Assembly: GCF_000214665.1 (NCBI RefSeq)
Contig: NC_015572.1
Location: forward strand, 868,001 to 932,000
Reading direction: 5' to 3'
DNA from: Methylomonas methanica MC09
GTDB taxonomy: Bacteria; Pseudomonadota; Gammaproteobacteria; Methylococcales; Methylomonadaceae
DNA length: 64,000 bases
Part shown: piece by piece, positions 16,842 to 27,276 of the stretch
Layout: the number at the start of each line of letters is the position of its first letter
How positions within the stretch are numbered: the first letter of the stretch is position 1
The notes under the pieces: model-generated
The model's input: the letters and a program-made list of their open reading frames with translations, nothing else
Told to the model about the DNA's origin: nothing
Databases searched by the model: none
Program-made: the position numbers and the translations under genes

Positions 16842-18067
16842 AAGTGCTTGCGGAAATTTTTTCGCAGGGCGAGGAAGTGGTGTGCGGTCAAATTTTGGAC
16901 AGCAACGCTGCCTGGCTTGCGCAGCATTTAAACGAACTGGGCTTTACCGTTCGGCGTCATACAGCGGTAGGCGATCGGCTGGACGACTTGGTCGGCTTGA
17001 TCAAGGAAATTGCCGGCCGCGCCGATTGCTGTATCTGTACCGGCGGTCTGGGGCCGACCTGCGATGACTTGACTGCGGAAGCCGTGAGTATTGCCGCCGG
17101 TCAGGCTCTGCAGTTGGACGAAGTCGCTTTACGGCAGATTGAAGCGTATTTCAGCCAGCGGCAGCGGCCGATGCCGGATATCAATCGCAAACAAGCCTAT
17201 TTTCCTCAGCAAGCTACCCGTATCGATAACCCGACCGGTACCGCCCCCGGATTTGCCATGCGAATTCAACGTTGCTGGTTTGTGTTTTTACCGGGCGTAC
17301 CGTCGGAAATGAAAGTCATGTTTTCTGATGTACGAGAACAATTGTTATCGCGGTTTAGTTTACAGCCGGATCGATTGATGATTTTGCGCAGTATTGGTAT
17401 AGGCGAATCGGCGATTCAGCAATGCCTGGCAAAAATGATGTTGCCGGACGATGTGCAACTGGGCTTTCGCGCCGCGCGGGATGAAGTGCAAACCAAGCTG
17501 TTATTTCCGGGCGGTTTTTCGCAAAGCGAATTAGAGCGCTGTGTGCAACAGGCGGCAGGCTTAATCGGCGACTACGTATTTGCCATTGACGGTTTGGAGG
17601 ATGAGCGCGGCGGCGATTTGCTGACGGTAATCGAACGCGGCATGAGCCTAAAAAACCGTAGGCTGGCGGTACTGGAAACCGCCAGCGGCGGCCTGCTGGC
17701 GGCCAAGTGCCAGGGGCGGGATTGGCTGGAAACGGTCTTGATTGCCAAGGATATTGCCGGCGCCACTCGGCAATTGGCTGCCGAACCCGATAGCGGCGAA
17801 GACTTGAGCAAAACGGCTGAACGTTTGGCAAGTCGCTTAATGCAGCTGCAAGGTGTTGATTTTGCCTTGGTTCAGCTTTTTCAGGGGTCGCGGGATGATT
17901 ATCAGCAAAAAGATAAGCCTATAACCCTTTATAATTGCCTGAAAACCGGCGCCGGTTTTTTTCATCGTCAGCAGACCGTGAGCGGCGCAGCCCAAACCAA
18001 ACAAAATCAGGCCGCTTTATTAAGCCTGGACTTACTCAGACGCACTCTACAAAACCAATGCCTTTAA
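16838..18067 (+). CDS. cinA: CinA-like protein (molybdopterin-binding-type domain plus altered deamidase domain)
   Basis: 409 residues. The N-terminal COG1058/MoCF-like domain (about 1-170) has the GGLGPTCDDLT loop and PGVPSEM. A middle domain and a C-terminal CinA/PncC-like nicotinamide mononucleotide amidohydrolase domain follow. In the usual AESCTGG signature of the latter the sequence reads LETASGG (residues 279-285), so the Ser proposed as nucleophile in PncC is Thr281. Amidase activity is therefore doubtful. Overlaps the transporter gene before it by 4 bases and uup after it by 10. Confidence 0.85.
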   Translation: MKVLAEIFSQGEEVVCGQILDSNAAWLAQHLNELGFTVRRHTAVGDRLDDLVGLIKEIAGRADCCICTGGLGPTCDDLTAEAVSIAAGQALQLDEVALRQIEAYFSQRQRPMPDINRKQAYFPQQATRIDNPTGTAPGFAMRIQRCWFVFLPGVPSEMKVMFSDVREQLLSRFSLQPDRLMILRSIGIGESAIQQCLAKMMLPDDVQLGFRAARDEVQTKLLFPGGFSQSELERCVQQAAGLIGDYVFAIDGLEDERGGDLLTVIERGMSLKNRRLAVLETASGGLLAAKCQGRDWLETVLIAKDIAGATRQLAAEPDSGEDLSKTAERLASRLMQLQGVDFALVQLFQGSRDDYQQKDKPITLYNCLKTGAGFFHRQQTVSGAAQTKQNQAALLSLDLLRRTLQNQCL

Positions 18068-19950
18068 TCCGCTTAACCAACGTTTCCATCGCCTTCGGCA
18101 CCCACGCACTGCTCGATAATGCCGCTTTTCAACTCGATGCCGGCGAGCGGGTCGGCTTGCTGGGCCGTAACGGCGAAGGCAAATCCACCCTGATGAAAAT
18201 CATCGCCGGCGACATCCATGCCGATCATGGCGAAATCTGGCGACAGCCCGAGCTACGGTTAGCCTGGCTTGAGCAACAGCCCAATCTGGTTGCGGACGAC
18301 ACAATCTACGAAGCCGTGGCCGGCGGTCTGGGCGAATTAGGCCGCTTGATCGCCCGTTATCACGAACTGCTTACCCACATGGACGGCAGCGAGCAGTCCT
18401 TGCAAGCCCTGGGCGATGTGCAGCACAAACTGGAAGCCGACAATGGCTGGGAGTTTCAAACCCGGGTGGAAGCGGTACTAAGCAAACTGCAGTTACCGGC
18501 CGACGTCAAGGTCGGCAGCCTGTCCGGCGGCTGGAAGCGCCGCGTGGCGCTGGCGCGTGCCTTGGTGATCGACCCGGAAGTGTTGTTGCTGGACGAGCCG
18601 ACCAACCATCTGGATTTCGAAAGCATCGCCTGGCTGGAAGAGCAATTGCTGGCCTTCCAGGGCGCGGTACTGTTCGTCACGCACGACCGGGCTTTTTTGC
18701 AAAAACTGGCTACCCGCATCATCGATCTGGACAGGGGGCAGCTGACTTCCTGGGCCGGCAATTATCAGGATTATTTGGTGCGCAAAGCCGCGGCATTGGA
18801 AGACGAAGCCAATCAAAACGCCGAGTTTGACAAGAAGCTGGCTAAGGAAGAAGTCTGGATCAGACAAGGTATCAAGGCTAGACGTACCCGCAACGAAGGC
18901 AGGGTCAGGGCCTTGAAAAAATTGCGCTCGGAACGCGCCGAGCGTCGCAATACTCAAGGCACCACTAAACTGAGCCTGAATAAAGGCGAAACCTCCGGAA
19001 AAAAAGTGGTGGAAGCGGTCGATGTCAACTTCGATTATGGCGACAAAACCATCATCCGGGATTTTTCGATACGCATCGAACGCGGCGACAAAATCGGTTT
19101 GCTCGGCAATAACGGCGCCGGCAAATCCACCTTGCTGAAATTGTTGCTGGGGCAATTGCAGCCAACCAGCGGTACTATCGAATTAGGCACCAATTTGCAA
19201 ATCGCTTATTTCGACCAGTTGCGGGAACAGCTCGACCCCGAACTTTCGGTGGCCGATAGCGTACTGGACGGCGGCGAATTCATTGATTTACCGGGCGGCA
19301 AACGTCACGTGATGAGTTATCTGGCGGACTTTCTGTTCGCGCCGGCCCGGGCCCGTTCGCCGGTCAGAAGTCTGTCCGGCGGCGAGAAAAATCGCTTGTT
19401 GCTGGCGCGTTTGTTTACCAAGCCGGCCAATCTGATCGTGATGGACGAACCCACCAACGACCTGGATTTGGAAACCCTGGAAATCCTGGAGGAAAAACTG
19501 GTCGAGTATCAGGGCACGTTATTGCTGGTTAGCCATGATCGGGAGTTTCTGGATAACGTCGTCACCAGCGTATTGGTGTTCGAGGGCGATGGCCGGGTCG
19601 GCGAATACATCGGTGGCTATGCCGATTGGTTTGCCTTGTCCGAGCGCAATAAGAAGTTTGAAGCCGAGGCGGTGAAAGCCGCGGAACAGGCCGTCAAAAA
19701 AGACAAACCGAAATCCGTTGCCGCCAAGAAACTCAGTTTTAAAGATCAGCGGGAGCTGGAGCAACTGCCGGAACGCATCGAGCAACTGGAAGCCTTGCAA
19801 GCCGAATTGACCGCAAAAATAGGCAGCGGCGAATTCTATAAGCAAAGTCCGGAGGCAGTCTCGGCGACGCTAGAGCAATTGAAAACGGTGGAAGCGGAAT
19901 TGGTGCAAGCCTATGCGCGTTGGGATGAACTGGATGCCTTACAGGGGTGA
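18058..19950 (+). CDS. uup: ABC-F family ATPase, Uup type
   Basis: 630 residues from the ATG at 18058 (MPLIRLTN). Two ABC ATPase domains: Walker A GRNGEGKST near 37 and GNNGAGKST near 350, signature LSGGWKRR and LSGGEKNR, and Walker B LLLDEPTNHLD and IVMDEPTNDLD. The second cassette is preceded by the basic inter-domain linker, and a C-terminal coiled coil (about 560-630) matches Uup. ABC-F proteins act on ribosomes; Uup also binds branched DNA and limits precise excision of transposons. Overlaps cinA by 10 bases, so is translationally coupled to it. Confidence 0.92.
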   Translation: MPLIRLTNVSIAFGTHALLDNAAFQLDAGERVGLLGRNGEGKSTLMKIIAGDIHADHGEIWRQPELRLAWLEQQPNLVADDTIYEAVAGGLGELGRLIARYHELLTHMDGSEQSLQALGDVQHKLEADNGWEFQTRVEAVLSKLQLPADVKVGSLSGGWKRRVALARALVIDPEVLLLDEPTNHLDFESIAWLEEQLLAFQGAVLFVTHDRAFLQKLATRIIDLDRGQLTSWAGNYQDYLVRKAAALEDEANQNAEFDKKLAKEEVWIRQGIKARRTRNEGRVRALKKLRSERAERRNTQGTTKLSLNKGETSGKKVVEAVDVNFDYGDKTIIRDFSIRIERGDKIGLLGNNGAGKSTLLKLLLGQLQPTSGTIELGTNLQIAYFDQLREQLDPELSVADSVLDGGEFIDLPGGKRHVMSYLADFLFAPARARSPVRSLSGGEKNRLLLARLFTKPANLIVMDEPTNDLDLETLEILEEKLVEYQGTLLLVSHDREFLDNVVTSVLVFEGDGRVGEYIGGYADWFALSERNKKFEAEAVKAAEQAVKKDKPKSVAAKKLSFKDQRELEQLPERIEQLEALQAELTAKIGSGEFYKQSPEAVSATLEQLKTVEAELVQAYARWDELDALQG

Positions 19951-19997
19951 TTGAAGGTGTCCAGAAATAAGTCTGGTAAAGGGTAAGGGTTGGAGTG

Positions 19998-21320
19998 TCA
20001 GCTTTTGCTGTGCGAAAAACCTTTTTGCAGAATGCCTTGTTGGTAATATTTGGCAATGTCGATGCCGTAATCCTGGGCTTTGACAATGCCTCGGATAGTC
20101 AATAAGTTGCCCCTGTCATCGAGCGGCATGTCGGCCAGGTTGATGACCTCTTCCTGCACGGGTTGTTGGTCTTGATCCAGCAGAATGATAATTTTGGGAC
20201 GTAGTCTGACCAGTTCGTTGACTTCCACTACAATGGCGATGCATTCGTTGGTCATGGCCACCACGCAACCCGGCGGATATACGCCGAGTGCTTCGATAAA
20301 TTTAACGACCAGGTTGCCGTCAAGATGGGTGCCGCTCAGGTCCGACATGATGCTGGTGGCTTCAAGGTGGGTCCTGCCTTTTTGATAAACCCGGTCGCTG
20401 GTAATGGCGTCATACATATCGGCTATCGTGACAACGCGGGTAAACAGGGACAGTTGTTTATGATTGAGTTTGTTGGGGTAGCCTTTTCCATCCAACGTTT
20501 CATGATGCGAATGCGCGGAGTCGACAGCACCGCGGTACATGCCTTCGCTGGACTTCAGTAATTCGTAGCCCAGCGAGGCGTGCGAACGCATGATTTCCAT
20601 TTCGTCCGGCTCCAATCGGCCGGGCTTGTTGAGTATTTGCAACGGCACCAGCATTTTGCCCATATCGTGCATCATGCCGCATAGGCCGACATTATTTAGA
20701 TTTTCCATCGAAAAATTGATATGTCTGCCCAGGACGATGGATAGTACGCAGACGTTCAAACTGTGTTGTGCGGTATATTCGTCTTTATTTTTGAGTTGAT
20801 TGAGCCATAAAAACGCGTCCGGCGAATGCAAAATGCTATTCACGCATTCCGCTACCGCGGCTTTGGCGGCCTTGGTATCGACGCCTTGTCCTCTGGCGAT
20901 GCGTTCCATAAAATCGGATACCAGCTCGCCGACCTGCTTGTGAACAACTTCCGCATGGCCGATTTCCTTATCGAAGCGGCTGAGTTTGGGCGGGGGCGTG
21001 CCGAAGTCGATATTGGTGTCGATAAGGGTAGGGGGATCTTTTTCCAGTTTGTGCGGGCGGCGTTTGCGATCTTTAGTCGTGTCTATGTAAACGTAGTCGC
21101 AGCAGTCTTTTAGCTGCATGATTTCTGTTTCATCTTTTATTTCAAAGCCTTGAAATAAAAATGGGCTGTCCAGCCACGGGCGATCCAGTTCAATAACATA
21201 CATGCCAATTGCCAATAAATTCACGGGCGTATACACACGTTCCGGCACGCTGTATTTGATTGCATCACTAGTGCGCGTTATTTTCTTTTTTCCGAAAGGC
21301 CAGAGTTTTTTTAATAGCAT
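19998..21320 (-). CDS. HD-GYP domain cyclic di-GMP phosphodiesterase
   Basis: 440 residues. An N-terminal DUF3391-type domain (about 20-150) starts VPERVYTPVNLLAIGMYV. The HD-GYP domain (about 165-350) has MMHDMGK as the HD metal site, SHHETLDGKGYP as the GYP loop, and TRVVTIADMYDAITSDR. It should hydrolyse cyclic di-GMP, opposing the GGDEF protein at 0.4-1.3 kb. It converges with uup (47-base gap) and diverges from pgk. The upstream 378 bases must contain both divergent promoters. Confidence 0.92.
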   Translation of the reverse strand: MLLKKLWPFGKKKITRTSDAIKYSVPERVYTPVNLLAIGMYVIELDRPWLDSPFLFQGFEIKDETEIMQLKDCCDYVYIDTTKDRKRRPHKLEKDPPTLIDTNIDFGTPPPKLSRFDKEIGHAEVVHKQVGELVSDFMERIARGQGVDTKAAKAAVAECVNSILHSPDAFLWLNQLKNKDEYTAQHSLNVCVLSIVLGRHINFSMENLNNVGLCGMMHDMGKMLVPLQILNKPGRLEPDEMEIMRSHASLGYELLKSSEGMYRGAVDSAHSHHETLDGKGYPNKLNHKQLSLFTRVVTIADMYDAITSDRVYQKGRTHLEATSIMSDLSGTHLDGNLVVKFIEALGVYPPGCVVAMTNECIAIVVEVNELVRLRPKIIILLDQDQQPVQEEVINLADMPLDDRGNLLTIRGIVKAQDYGIDIAKYYQQGILQKGFSHSKS

Positions 21321-21698
21321 AGTTGAATGTAAGGAATTCCTGATTGGAAACGTACCAGATTTGGAAAATGTTGTTAAAAAGAATCAGCGTAGACCTGTGG
21401 ATCGCCGTTGGATAACCCTACCACAGTGCGTGTAATTAGAGTTAATTTAAACAAACAAATTTGTGTGTAAGTTTGAAAAATACCTCATACGGCTTAAGGG
21501 TAAAAAGCCCCAGCCGACTAGTGGCTAGCTAATATTTAACGAAGAGCGAGGATAGAGAGTATTTTCAGGTTTAACTCTCATAGTCAGTCTATATGCCAGG
21601 CCCGGAGTTGTTTGAGTCTTCTAATGCGTTCTTAAATGAGGTTGGCCGAAAGATTACCCCTTATAATATCCCGGTTTACTTAACAACGAGGAGTGTAT
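21321..21698. promoter_or_regulatory. Divergent intergenic region, HD-GYP gene / pgk
   Basis: A 378-base gap with no gene. Near the pgk side TTGGCC (21642-21647), a 16-base spacer and TAATAT (21664-21669) make a candidate sigma-70 promoter, about 30 bases before the pgk ATG. The rest is AT-rich, with no repeat that I can recognise. The promoter call is by eye. Confidence 0.4.
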
Positions 21699-22871
21699 AT
21701 GTCTATTAAAAGAATGGTGGATCTTGATTTGGCTGGTAAGCGCGTGTTGATCCGGCAGGATTTAAATGTACCGGTTAAAGACGGCAAGGTTACCAGCGAC
21801 TTACGTATTCAAGCGAGCGTTCCCACCGTTGAGGCCGCGCTGGCGAGCGGTGCAGCGGTCATTTTGATGTCGCATTTGGGACGTCCGACTGAAGGCGAAT
21901 ACGATGAAGCCTCCAGTCTGCAGCCTGTTGCCGAGCGTTTTTCCAAGCTGCTGGGTCAGCCAGTGCGCTTGGTCAAGGACTGGTTGGATGGCGTGGATGT
22001 AAAGCGCGGCGAGGTGGTGTTGTGCGAGAACGTCCGCTTTAACAAAGGCGAAAAGAAAAACAGTGCCGAGCTCGGTCAAAAAATGGCGGCGCTATGCGAC
22101 ATTTTCGTAATGGATGCTTTTGGTACGGCTCATCGCGCGGAAGCTTCAACGCATGCCGTAGCTGAGCATGCTGCCGTAGCTTGTGCCGGTCCGCTATTGG
22201 CCGCCGAACTGGATGCTTTGGGTAAGGCATTGGAAACGCCGCAAAAACCTTTGGTCGCCATCGTGGGCGGTTCAAAAGTATCTACCAAGCTGACTGTGTT
22301 AGAGTCCTTATCCACCAAAGTGGATCAATTAATCGTGGGAGGCGGCATTGCCAATACCTTTATCGCCGCTGCAGGCTATGGCGTGGGTAAATCCTTGTAT
22401 GAAGCGGATTTAATCGACGAAGCAAAACGTTTGATGGCGGCCGCCAAACAGCGCGGTGCGGATATTCCGGTTCCTGTCGATGTCGTTTGCGCGAAAGAAT
22501 TCTCCGAAACTGCGGAAGCGACAATCAAAAATGTGGCTGATGTGGCTGAAGACGATCTGATTTTGGATATCGGCCCTGAAACCGCTAAACAGTATGCGGA
22601 AATCATTGCAAAAGCCGGCACTATTGTCTGGAATGGTCCTGTTGGCGTATTTGAAATAGATCAATTTGGGGAAGGTACTAAGGCAGTATCCATGGCTATT
22701 GCCGAAAGCCCGGCGTTTTCCATTGCCGGCGGTGGTGATACACTGGCCGCAATCGACAAATACGGTATAGCCGACAAAGTGTCTTATACCTCAACGGGCG
22801 GTGGCGCCTTCCTGGAATTTTTGGAAGGTAAAGAATTACCGGCAGTGTCTGTATTAATGGCTCGGGCCTAG
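21699..22871 (+). CDS. pgk: Phosphoglycerate kinase
   Basis: 390 residues, full length. Transfers phosphate between 1,3-bisphosphoglycerate and ADP in glycolysis; in a methanotroph it serves the lower part of the ribulose monophosphate pathway. Family landmarks: [11 protein letters not shown] near 20, LMSHLGRP near 60, [20 protein letters not shown], the GGSKVSTK loop and the C-terminal [14 protein letters not shown] take the ATG at 21699 ([11 protein letters not shown], as in other bacteria), with GAGGAG five bases before; an in-frame GTG at 21693 overlaps that site and is unlikely. Confidence 0.97.
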   Translation: MSIKRMVDLDLAGKRVLIRQDLNVPVKDGKVTSDLRIQASVPTVEAALASGAAVILMSHLGRPTEGEYDEASSLQPVAERFSKLLGQPVRLVKDWLDGVDVKRGEVVLCENVRFNKGEKKNSAELGQKMAALCDIFVMDAFGTAHRAEASTHAVAEHAAVACAGPLLAAELDALGKALETPQKPLVAIVGGSKVSTKLTVLESLSTKVDQLIVGGGIANTFIAAAGYGVGKSLYEADLIDEAKRLMAAAKQRGADIPVPVDVVCAKEFSETAEATIKNVADVAEDDLILDIGPETAKQYAEIIAKAGTIVWNGPVGVFEIDQFGEGTKAVSMAIAESPAFSIAGGGDTLAAIDKYGIADKVSYTSTGGGAFLEFLEGKELPAVSVLMARA

Positions 22872-22920
22872 CCTCTCACTGGCTCTGTATCGCGTCTGGT
22901 CAAATCATTAAACTAATGAT

Positions 22921-22948
22921 TTGACATAATAATTTTAAGATGTATAAT
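22921..22948 (+). promoter_or_regulatory. Strong sigma-70-like promoter of the initiator tRNA gene
   Basis: Consensus TTGACA (22921-22926), a 16-base spacer and consensus TATAAT (22943-22948). The tRNA begins 13 bases after the -10 box. Both hexamers are perfect, as often seen for stable RNA genes. Confidence 0.88.
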
Positions 22949-22960
22949 AGCTAAATCAAT

Positions 22961-23037
<77 letters not shown>

Positions 23038-23046
23038 GATAAAAGT

Positions 23047-23080
23047 AAGGACTTACTAGAAATAGTAAGTCCTTTTTTTT
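23047..23080 (+). terminator. Rho-independent terminator of tRNA-fMet
   Basis: AAGGACTTACTA and TAGTAAGTCCTT form a 12-bp perfect stem with a GAAA tetraloop, ending in a run of eight T. It starts 10 bases after the tRNA CCA end. Confidence 0.93.
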
Positions 23081-23853
23081 CGCCTTTAGTCTCTATAAAC
23101 AGAATAAAAATAAACGCCTCGCGCGAAGCCCCCTCGGCCAAGTCCAGCGGTTTTAATAAACCAATATCCGTACTATTGGTTGAAATATCAACCAAAAAAT
23201 ATACAGATAAGATCAGAAAGCAGGTATTTAGCCCCGTAAAAACTGGCCAAGTAATTGCTACTGTCTTACTGCGAGTATTGGTCCTTAGGTCGCTCGCATG
23301 TGTAGCACTTTGAAGCATGGACGCGCTTACTAAACCGGCTAGGGTTGACCTCCAGTCACGCAACTAGTCGGTCTTTTTTTGTATAGCTCGCCCGTTTCGA
23401 GCCGCATATTATGTTTATGTGCACTAATGAACAGACCCGTTCTTCATTTTGGAATAACTTTGTCGGGCCGGTTGCGTCGTGCAATTCTTCCCCCGCAATT
23501 CTACTGCACATAAAATACGTAACCGGCACCTCAATAATCAGCGCAAGGTAGAAGCTAGCGCTCTCAATTTGACTGAAGTTTGTAGGGGCCTTTTTCCGAT
23601 ACGGTCTCGCGCTTTACAGCTTAATATTCAGCTTGCCCGTCAATGAGAGGCTGCGACTCTAACCCGGAAATGCATTTTTACAATGTCCGAAAATAGTTAC
23701 GATTCGGTATGAACCAAGACGAGTATTATGTAAAGAATGGCATTGAGAATGTCGCACCCGACATCGATAGCCAACGAACCTGGCTTCAATCAAGCTGCGG
23801 TGTTTATTCATTGGCCCCCTTGGCAAGGGGCTTAGGCGCCTGTGCAGCTGTTT
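23081..23853. other. Gene-poor stretch after the initiator tRNA
   Basis: About 770 bases without a gene I can support. Open frames here either overlap the tRNA terminator or lack a ribosome binding site and family resemblance. A CCCCTT/AAGGGG hairpin with a GGC loop (23816-23830) lies just past the 3' end of the small minus-strand gene and may terminate it, although no T-run follows. The sequence could be the relic of an integrated element beside the tRNA, but no integrase or attachment repeat is visible. Confidence 0.4.
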
Positions 23854-24066
23854 TTAGCCGAGTGCCAATTCGTGTTCGTCTAAACGTAACTGTTCGTTTT
23901 CAAAGCGATTGCTGGCTTCCAGCAGAGGATCTATTTCGGTCTGTTCAAATAGGAATTCCCGCATCTCAGGAGGAAGGACGAATTCATATCTGATGGGGAA
24001 ATCTTGGTTATCGATTTCTCTTATATTCAGACCGCAATCGGTTAAGGTTTTAATCCAGGTCAACAC
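23854..24066 (-). CDS. Small acidic protein, unknown
   Basis: 70 residues from a GTG start preceded by GGAGAG at 7 bases. The N-terminus MLTWIKTLTDCGLNIR is followed by a strongly acidic C-terminal half (about 13 Asp/Glu in 36 residues). No membrane segment or signal. Composition looks protein-like and it is favoured over the overlapping plus-strand frame, which is Arg/Ser-rich with no ribosome binding site. No family recognised; stands alone between the tRNA region and glnE. Confidence 0.5.
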   Translation of the reverse strand: MLTWIKTLTDCGLNIREIDNQDFPIRYEFVLPPEMREFLFEQTEIDPLLEASNRFENEQLRLDEHELALG

Positions 24067-24267
24067 GTTTATTCTCTCCGCATTTTCAATGTCAGGTCAG
24101 TATAGAGCGTGGTCATGACAGAAATATGACAAAATTTTCGTTAGAGATTAGCGTTTTCCTCAGGCAAATTTTAAGACGATAGTTATCTAGGTAAAGCGTT
24201 GCGACGGTTCAAAATCGACAAACGATCGGGCTTACTCAAGTTTTAAATCAAACGCCAGAGCATGCTT

Positions 24268-27138
24268 TTATTCCATAAAAGTCTGCCAGATCCTGTCTAC
24301 TTGTGCGCGCAGTTCCATGAATTCAGCGTCGCTGGCGGTGGCGCTTTCGCCCTGCAAAACCTGATGATGGCCGTAATCGCGGTAGCTGATATAGGCTTTT
24401 TTCAGCAAGGCGGCGTCGTCGGCCTGGATAAAACCGTGCGCGGCCAAGCCTTCCAGCAAACGTACGTTATCGGTATAGGTAGCCAAACTGGAATTGTTGG
24501 CGGTTTCGGCCAGTACGCCGAATTGCACGATAAATTCGATGTCGGCGATGCCGCCCTTGCTTTGTTTCAAGTCGAAAGTGCCGGCGGCGGAACTGTCCAG
24601 ATGTTCGCGCATTTTCTCCCGCATTTCCCGCACTTGCTGTTTCAATTCGCCCAGGTCGCGCGGCAGGGCCAGGATGCGGGCGCGGATGGCTTCGTATTCG
24701 GCCTTCAGGGACAAGTCGCCGGTTACGAAACGGCCGCGCACCAGGGCCTGGTGCTCCCAGGTCCAGGCCTGGTCGCGCAGGTAATTTTCGTATTGGTCGA
24801 TATGAGTAACCAGCAAGCCGGAGTCGCCATTGGGACGCAGCCGCAGGTCGCATTCGTACAAGACGCCCGACAGCATTTTGGTATCCAGAATGTGGCGGAT
24901 TTTCTGCCCCAGACGCAGGTAAAACTGGCCGCTGTTAATCGGTTTTTCTCCATTCGTCATGGCGTTGCCGTCGGCGCAGCCGTATAAAAACACCAAATCC
25001 AGGTCGGATGCGTAACCCAATTCGATGCCGCCGAATTTACCGAAGGCGACTATAGCAAAGCCGCCGGCTTTGTCGGCTTGGGTGTTGGGGGGGCAGCCAT
25101 GTTTGTCGGTGAGTATCCGCCAGGCCCGTTCCAATACCTGTTCCAGAATGGCTTCGGCGATCCAGGTCAAATAATCGCTGACGATCATCACCGGCAGTAC
25201 GCCGACGATGTCGGCGGCCGCCACCCGCAACAGGTTTTGATGCTTGAACTGGCGTAACACGATCATCAACTGCTCGCCGTCGCCGCTGTCTACTTTATCC
25301 AGCTCACGTTGCAAATCCCGGCGTAAATCGGCTTTTTTAAGCGGTTCGAACAAGCTGCGCGGGTCTAGCAATTCGTCGAATAAAATCGGATACTCGGCCA
25401 TGAATTCACATATCCACGGGCTGGCGCTGGACAATGTAATCAGCTGAGTGAGGGCGTCCGGGTTTTCCGCCAGCAGGGACAAATACACGTTGCGGCCGGC
25501 CACGGCTTCGAACAGTTGCAAAATGCGGGTTAACGTGACGTCGCGATTTTCCACGCAGGGTATCCGTTCGATCAACAGCGGCATCAGCCTGTCCAGCACG
25601 CCGGCGCCTTTGCGCGTCATGCGTTTGACGGGATGGGAGGTTTTAAAATCCTGCAGGGCGGTATACACGGCCTGTGGGTCGGTGAAGCCTTGATCGATCA
25701 GGTATTCCAGTGACTGCTCTTCATCGACGCCTGTCCAGACCAATCGGGCGGCCTGCTGTTGGTTATCCTGTTCGCTAAGCGAAAAAACCTGATCGAAGAT
25801 GGCCTGTACGCTCTTGCGGACTTTATCCAACTCCTGTTTGAAACTGTCCCAGTCTTCAAAGTCCAGCGAATAGGCCAGAATTTGCTGCACCAAGGCTTGC
25901 TGCGGCAAATCGTGGGTTTGCCGGTCTTGGTATTGCTGGATGTGGTTTTCCACCCGGCGCAGAAATCGATAGGCGAATTTCAGGTTGGCCACGTCGTCCG
26001 CCCGCATCAATTTCAATTCGTCCAGCACGCCGAGTATCACCTGGATTTCCCGCTGCTGCAGGGCGTGTTCCTGGCCGCCTCGGATCAATTGAAAGGCCTG
26101 GCCGATGAACTCCACCTCGCGGATGCCGCCGGGGCCGAGTTTAACGTTGTCCATGCGGTCCTTGCGTTTCAATTCCTGCATGATCTGGAATTTCAGGGAA
26201 CGTAGTTCTTCGAAGGCGCCATAATCCAGATAGCGTCGGTAAACGAAGGGTTTGATCAGAGCTGCCAACTGCTTGCCGGTTTCGAAGTCGCCGGCTACCT
26301 GGCGAGCCTTGATCATCGCGTAGCGTTCCCACTCCCTGGCCTGGGTCAGGTAATAGTTTTCCATGCCGTCGAAAGTCATGATTAACGGCCCGCTATCGCC
26401 GAATGGGCGCAGGCGCACGTCGGTGCGGAACACAAAGCCGTCCACGGTGGTTTCGTCCAGCACTTTGATCAGCGAGCGACAGATACGGGTGAAAAATTCG
26501 CCGTAGCTGATTTCTTTTTTCTCGGTCAGCAGGCCGTCTTCGGCATAGGCGAAAATCAGGTCGATGTCGGAGGAATAATTCAATTCCCAGGCGCCCAGTT
26601 TACCCATACCCAGCACCACGATGTTAAACGGCGTGCCGTTATGTAAGGTGGGTGTGCCCCAGCGCTTGCAGGCCTGTTGGTAAAAAAAATCCAGCGCGGT
26701 TTGAATGCAGGCCTCGGCCAGCGCGGTCAGGTCGCTGAGGGTTTCGTCCAGATCCGCCCAGCCGGCCAGATCGCGCCAGGCGATTCTCACCATTTCCCGG
26801 CGGCGGAATTGCCGCAACTGTTTGGCCAAAGCGGCCTCGGAATCGGCGGGATTATTCAGTAAATCTGATCGGTAAGCGTCATTGCGGTTACTGGACAATA
26901 AATCGCCGCTCGATACTAAATCCGTCAGCAGACGGGGGTCGCGCAGCCAGCTGTCACGGACGAATTGGCTGCAGCAACAGACTTTTAATACCGAATTGGC
27001 GAAGGCGTCGTCGGCAAAAACGGCTAAATCATCGGCGGACAGTTTTTCATCCAGTTGTTGGCAAATGGACTGGGCAAGGCTTTGCAGGGGATCCGGTAAA
27101 TGTACATGATGTTGCGACAACACGGTCTGAAGGCTCAT
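24268..27138 (-). CDS. glnE: Bifunctional glutamine synthetase adenylyltransferase/adenylyl-removing enzyme
   Basis: 956 residues, full length. Two nucleotidyltransferase domains: the N-terminal adenylyl-removing one with GMGKLGAWELNYSSDIDLIF at about 170-190, and the C-terminal adenylylating one with AFGKFGGIELGYASDLDLVF at about 690-710, joined by helical regions with PII-binding role. It adds AMP to, or removes it from, glutamine synthetase according to PII and glutamine, setting ammonia assimilation. Both catalytic DxD pairs are present. Stands alone on the minus strand. Confidence 0.96.
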   Translation of the reverse strand: MSLQTVLSQHHVHLPDPLQSLAQSICQQLDEKLSADDLAVFADDAFANSVLKVCCCSQFVRDSWLRDPRLLTDLVSSGDLLSSNRNDAYRSDLLNNPADSEAALAKQLRQFRRREMVRIAWRDLAGWADLDETLSDLTALAEACIQTALDFFYQQACKRWGTPTLHNGTPFNIVVLGMGKLGAWELNYSSDIDLIFAYAEDGLLTEKKEISYGEFFTRICRSLIKVLDETTVDGFVFRTDVRLRPFGDSGPLIMTFDGMENYYLTQAREWERYAMIKARQVAGDFETGKQLAALIKPFVYRRYLDYGAFEELRSLKFQIMQELKRKDRMDNVKLGPGGIREVEFIGQAFQLIRGGQEHALQQREIQVILGVLDELKLMRADDVANLKFAYRFLRRVENHIQQYQDRQTHDLPQQALVQQILAYSLDFEDWDSFKQELDKVRKSVQAIFDQVFSLSEQDNQQQAARLVWTGVDEEQSLEYLIDQGFTDPQAVYTALQDFKTSHPVKRMTRKGAGVLDRLMPLLIERIPCVENRDVTLTRILQLFEAVAGRNVYLSLLAENPDALTQLITLSSASPWICEFMAEYPILFDELLDPRSLFEPLKKADLRRDLQRELDKVDSGDGEQLMIVLRQFKHQNLLRVAAADIVGVLPVMIVSDYLTWIAEAILEQVLERAWRILTDKHGCPPNTQADKAGGFAIVAFGKFGGIELGYASDLDLVFLYGCADGNAMTNGEKPINSGQFYLRLGQKIRHILDTKMLSGVLYECDLRLRPNGDSGLLVTHIDQYENYLRDQAWTWEHQALVRGRFVTGDLSLKAEYEAIRARILALPRDLGELKQQVREMREKMREHLDSSAAGTFDLKQSKGGIADIEFIVQFGVLAETANNSSLATYTDNVRLLEGLAAHGFIQADDAALLKKAYISYRDYGHHQVLQGESATASDAEFMELRAQVDRIWQTFME

Positions 27139-27276
27139 AGGCGGTATCCATAAGAATAAGTTAATGCCTAATCATACCTAAAACTCGGCGGAGATGACTT
27201 TGTTGTTCGGAACCGGATTAGCTTCGCGTGCAGCGCGACGGAGTCGGCACCGGCAAATAGGCTTGGGTATGGGAAT

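Noticed and set aside
23709..23993. Plus-strand open frame of 94 codons
   Set aside because: It overlaps the small acidic minus-strand gene, has no ribosome binding site, and its composition is Arg/Ser-rich like an antisense frame.
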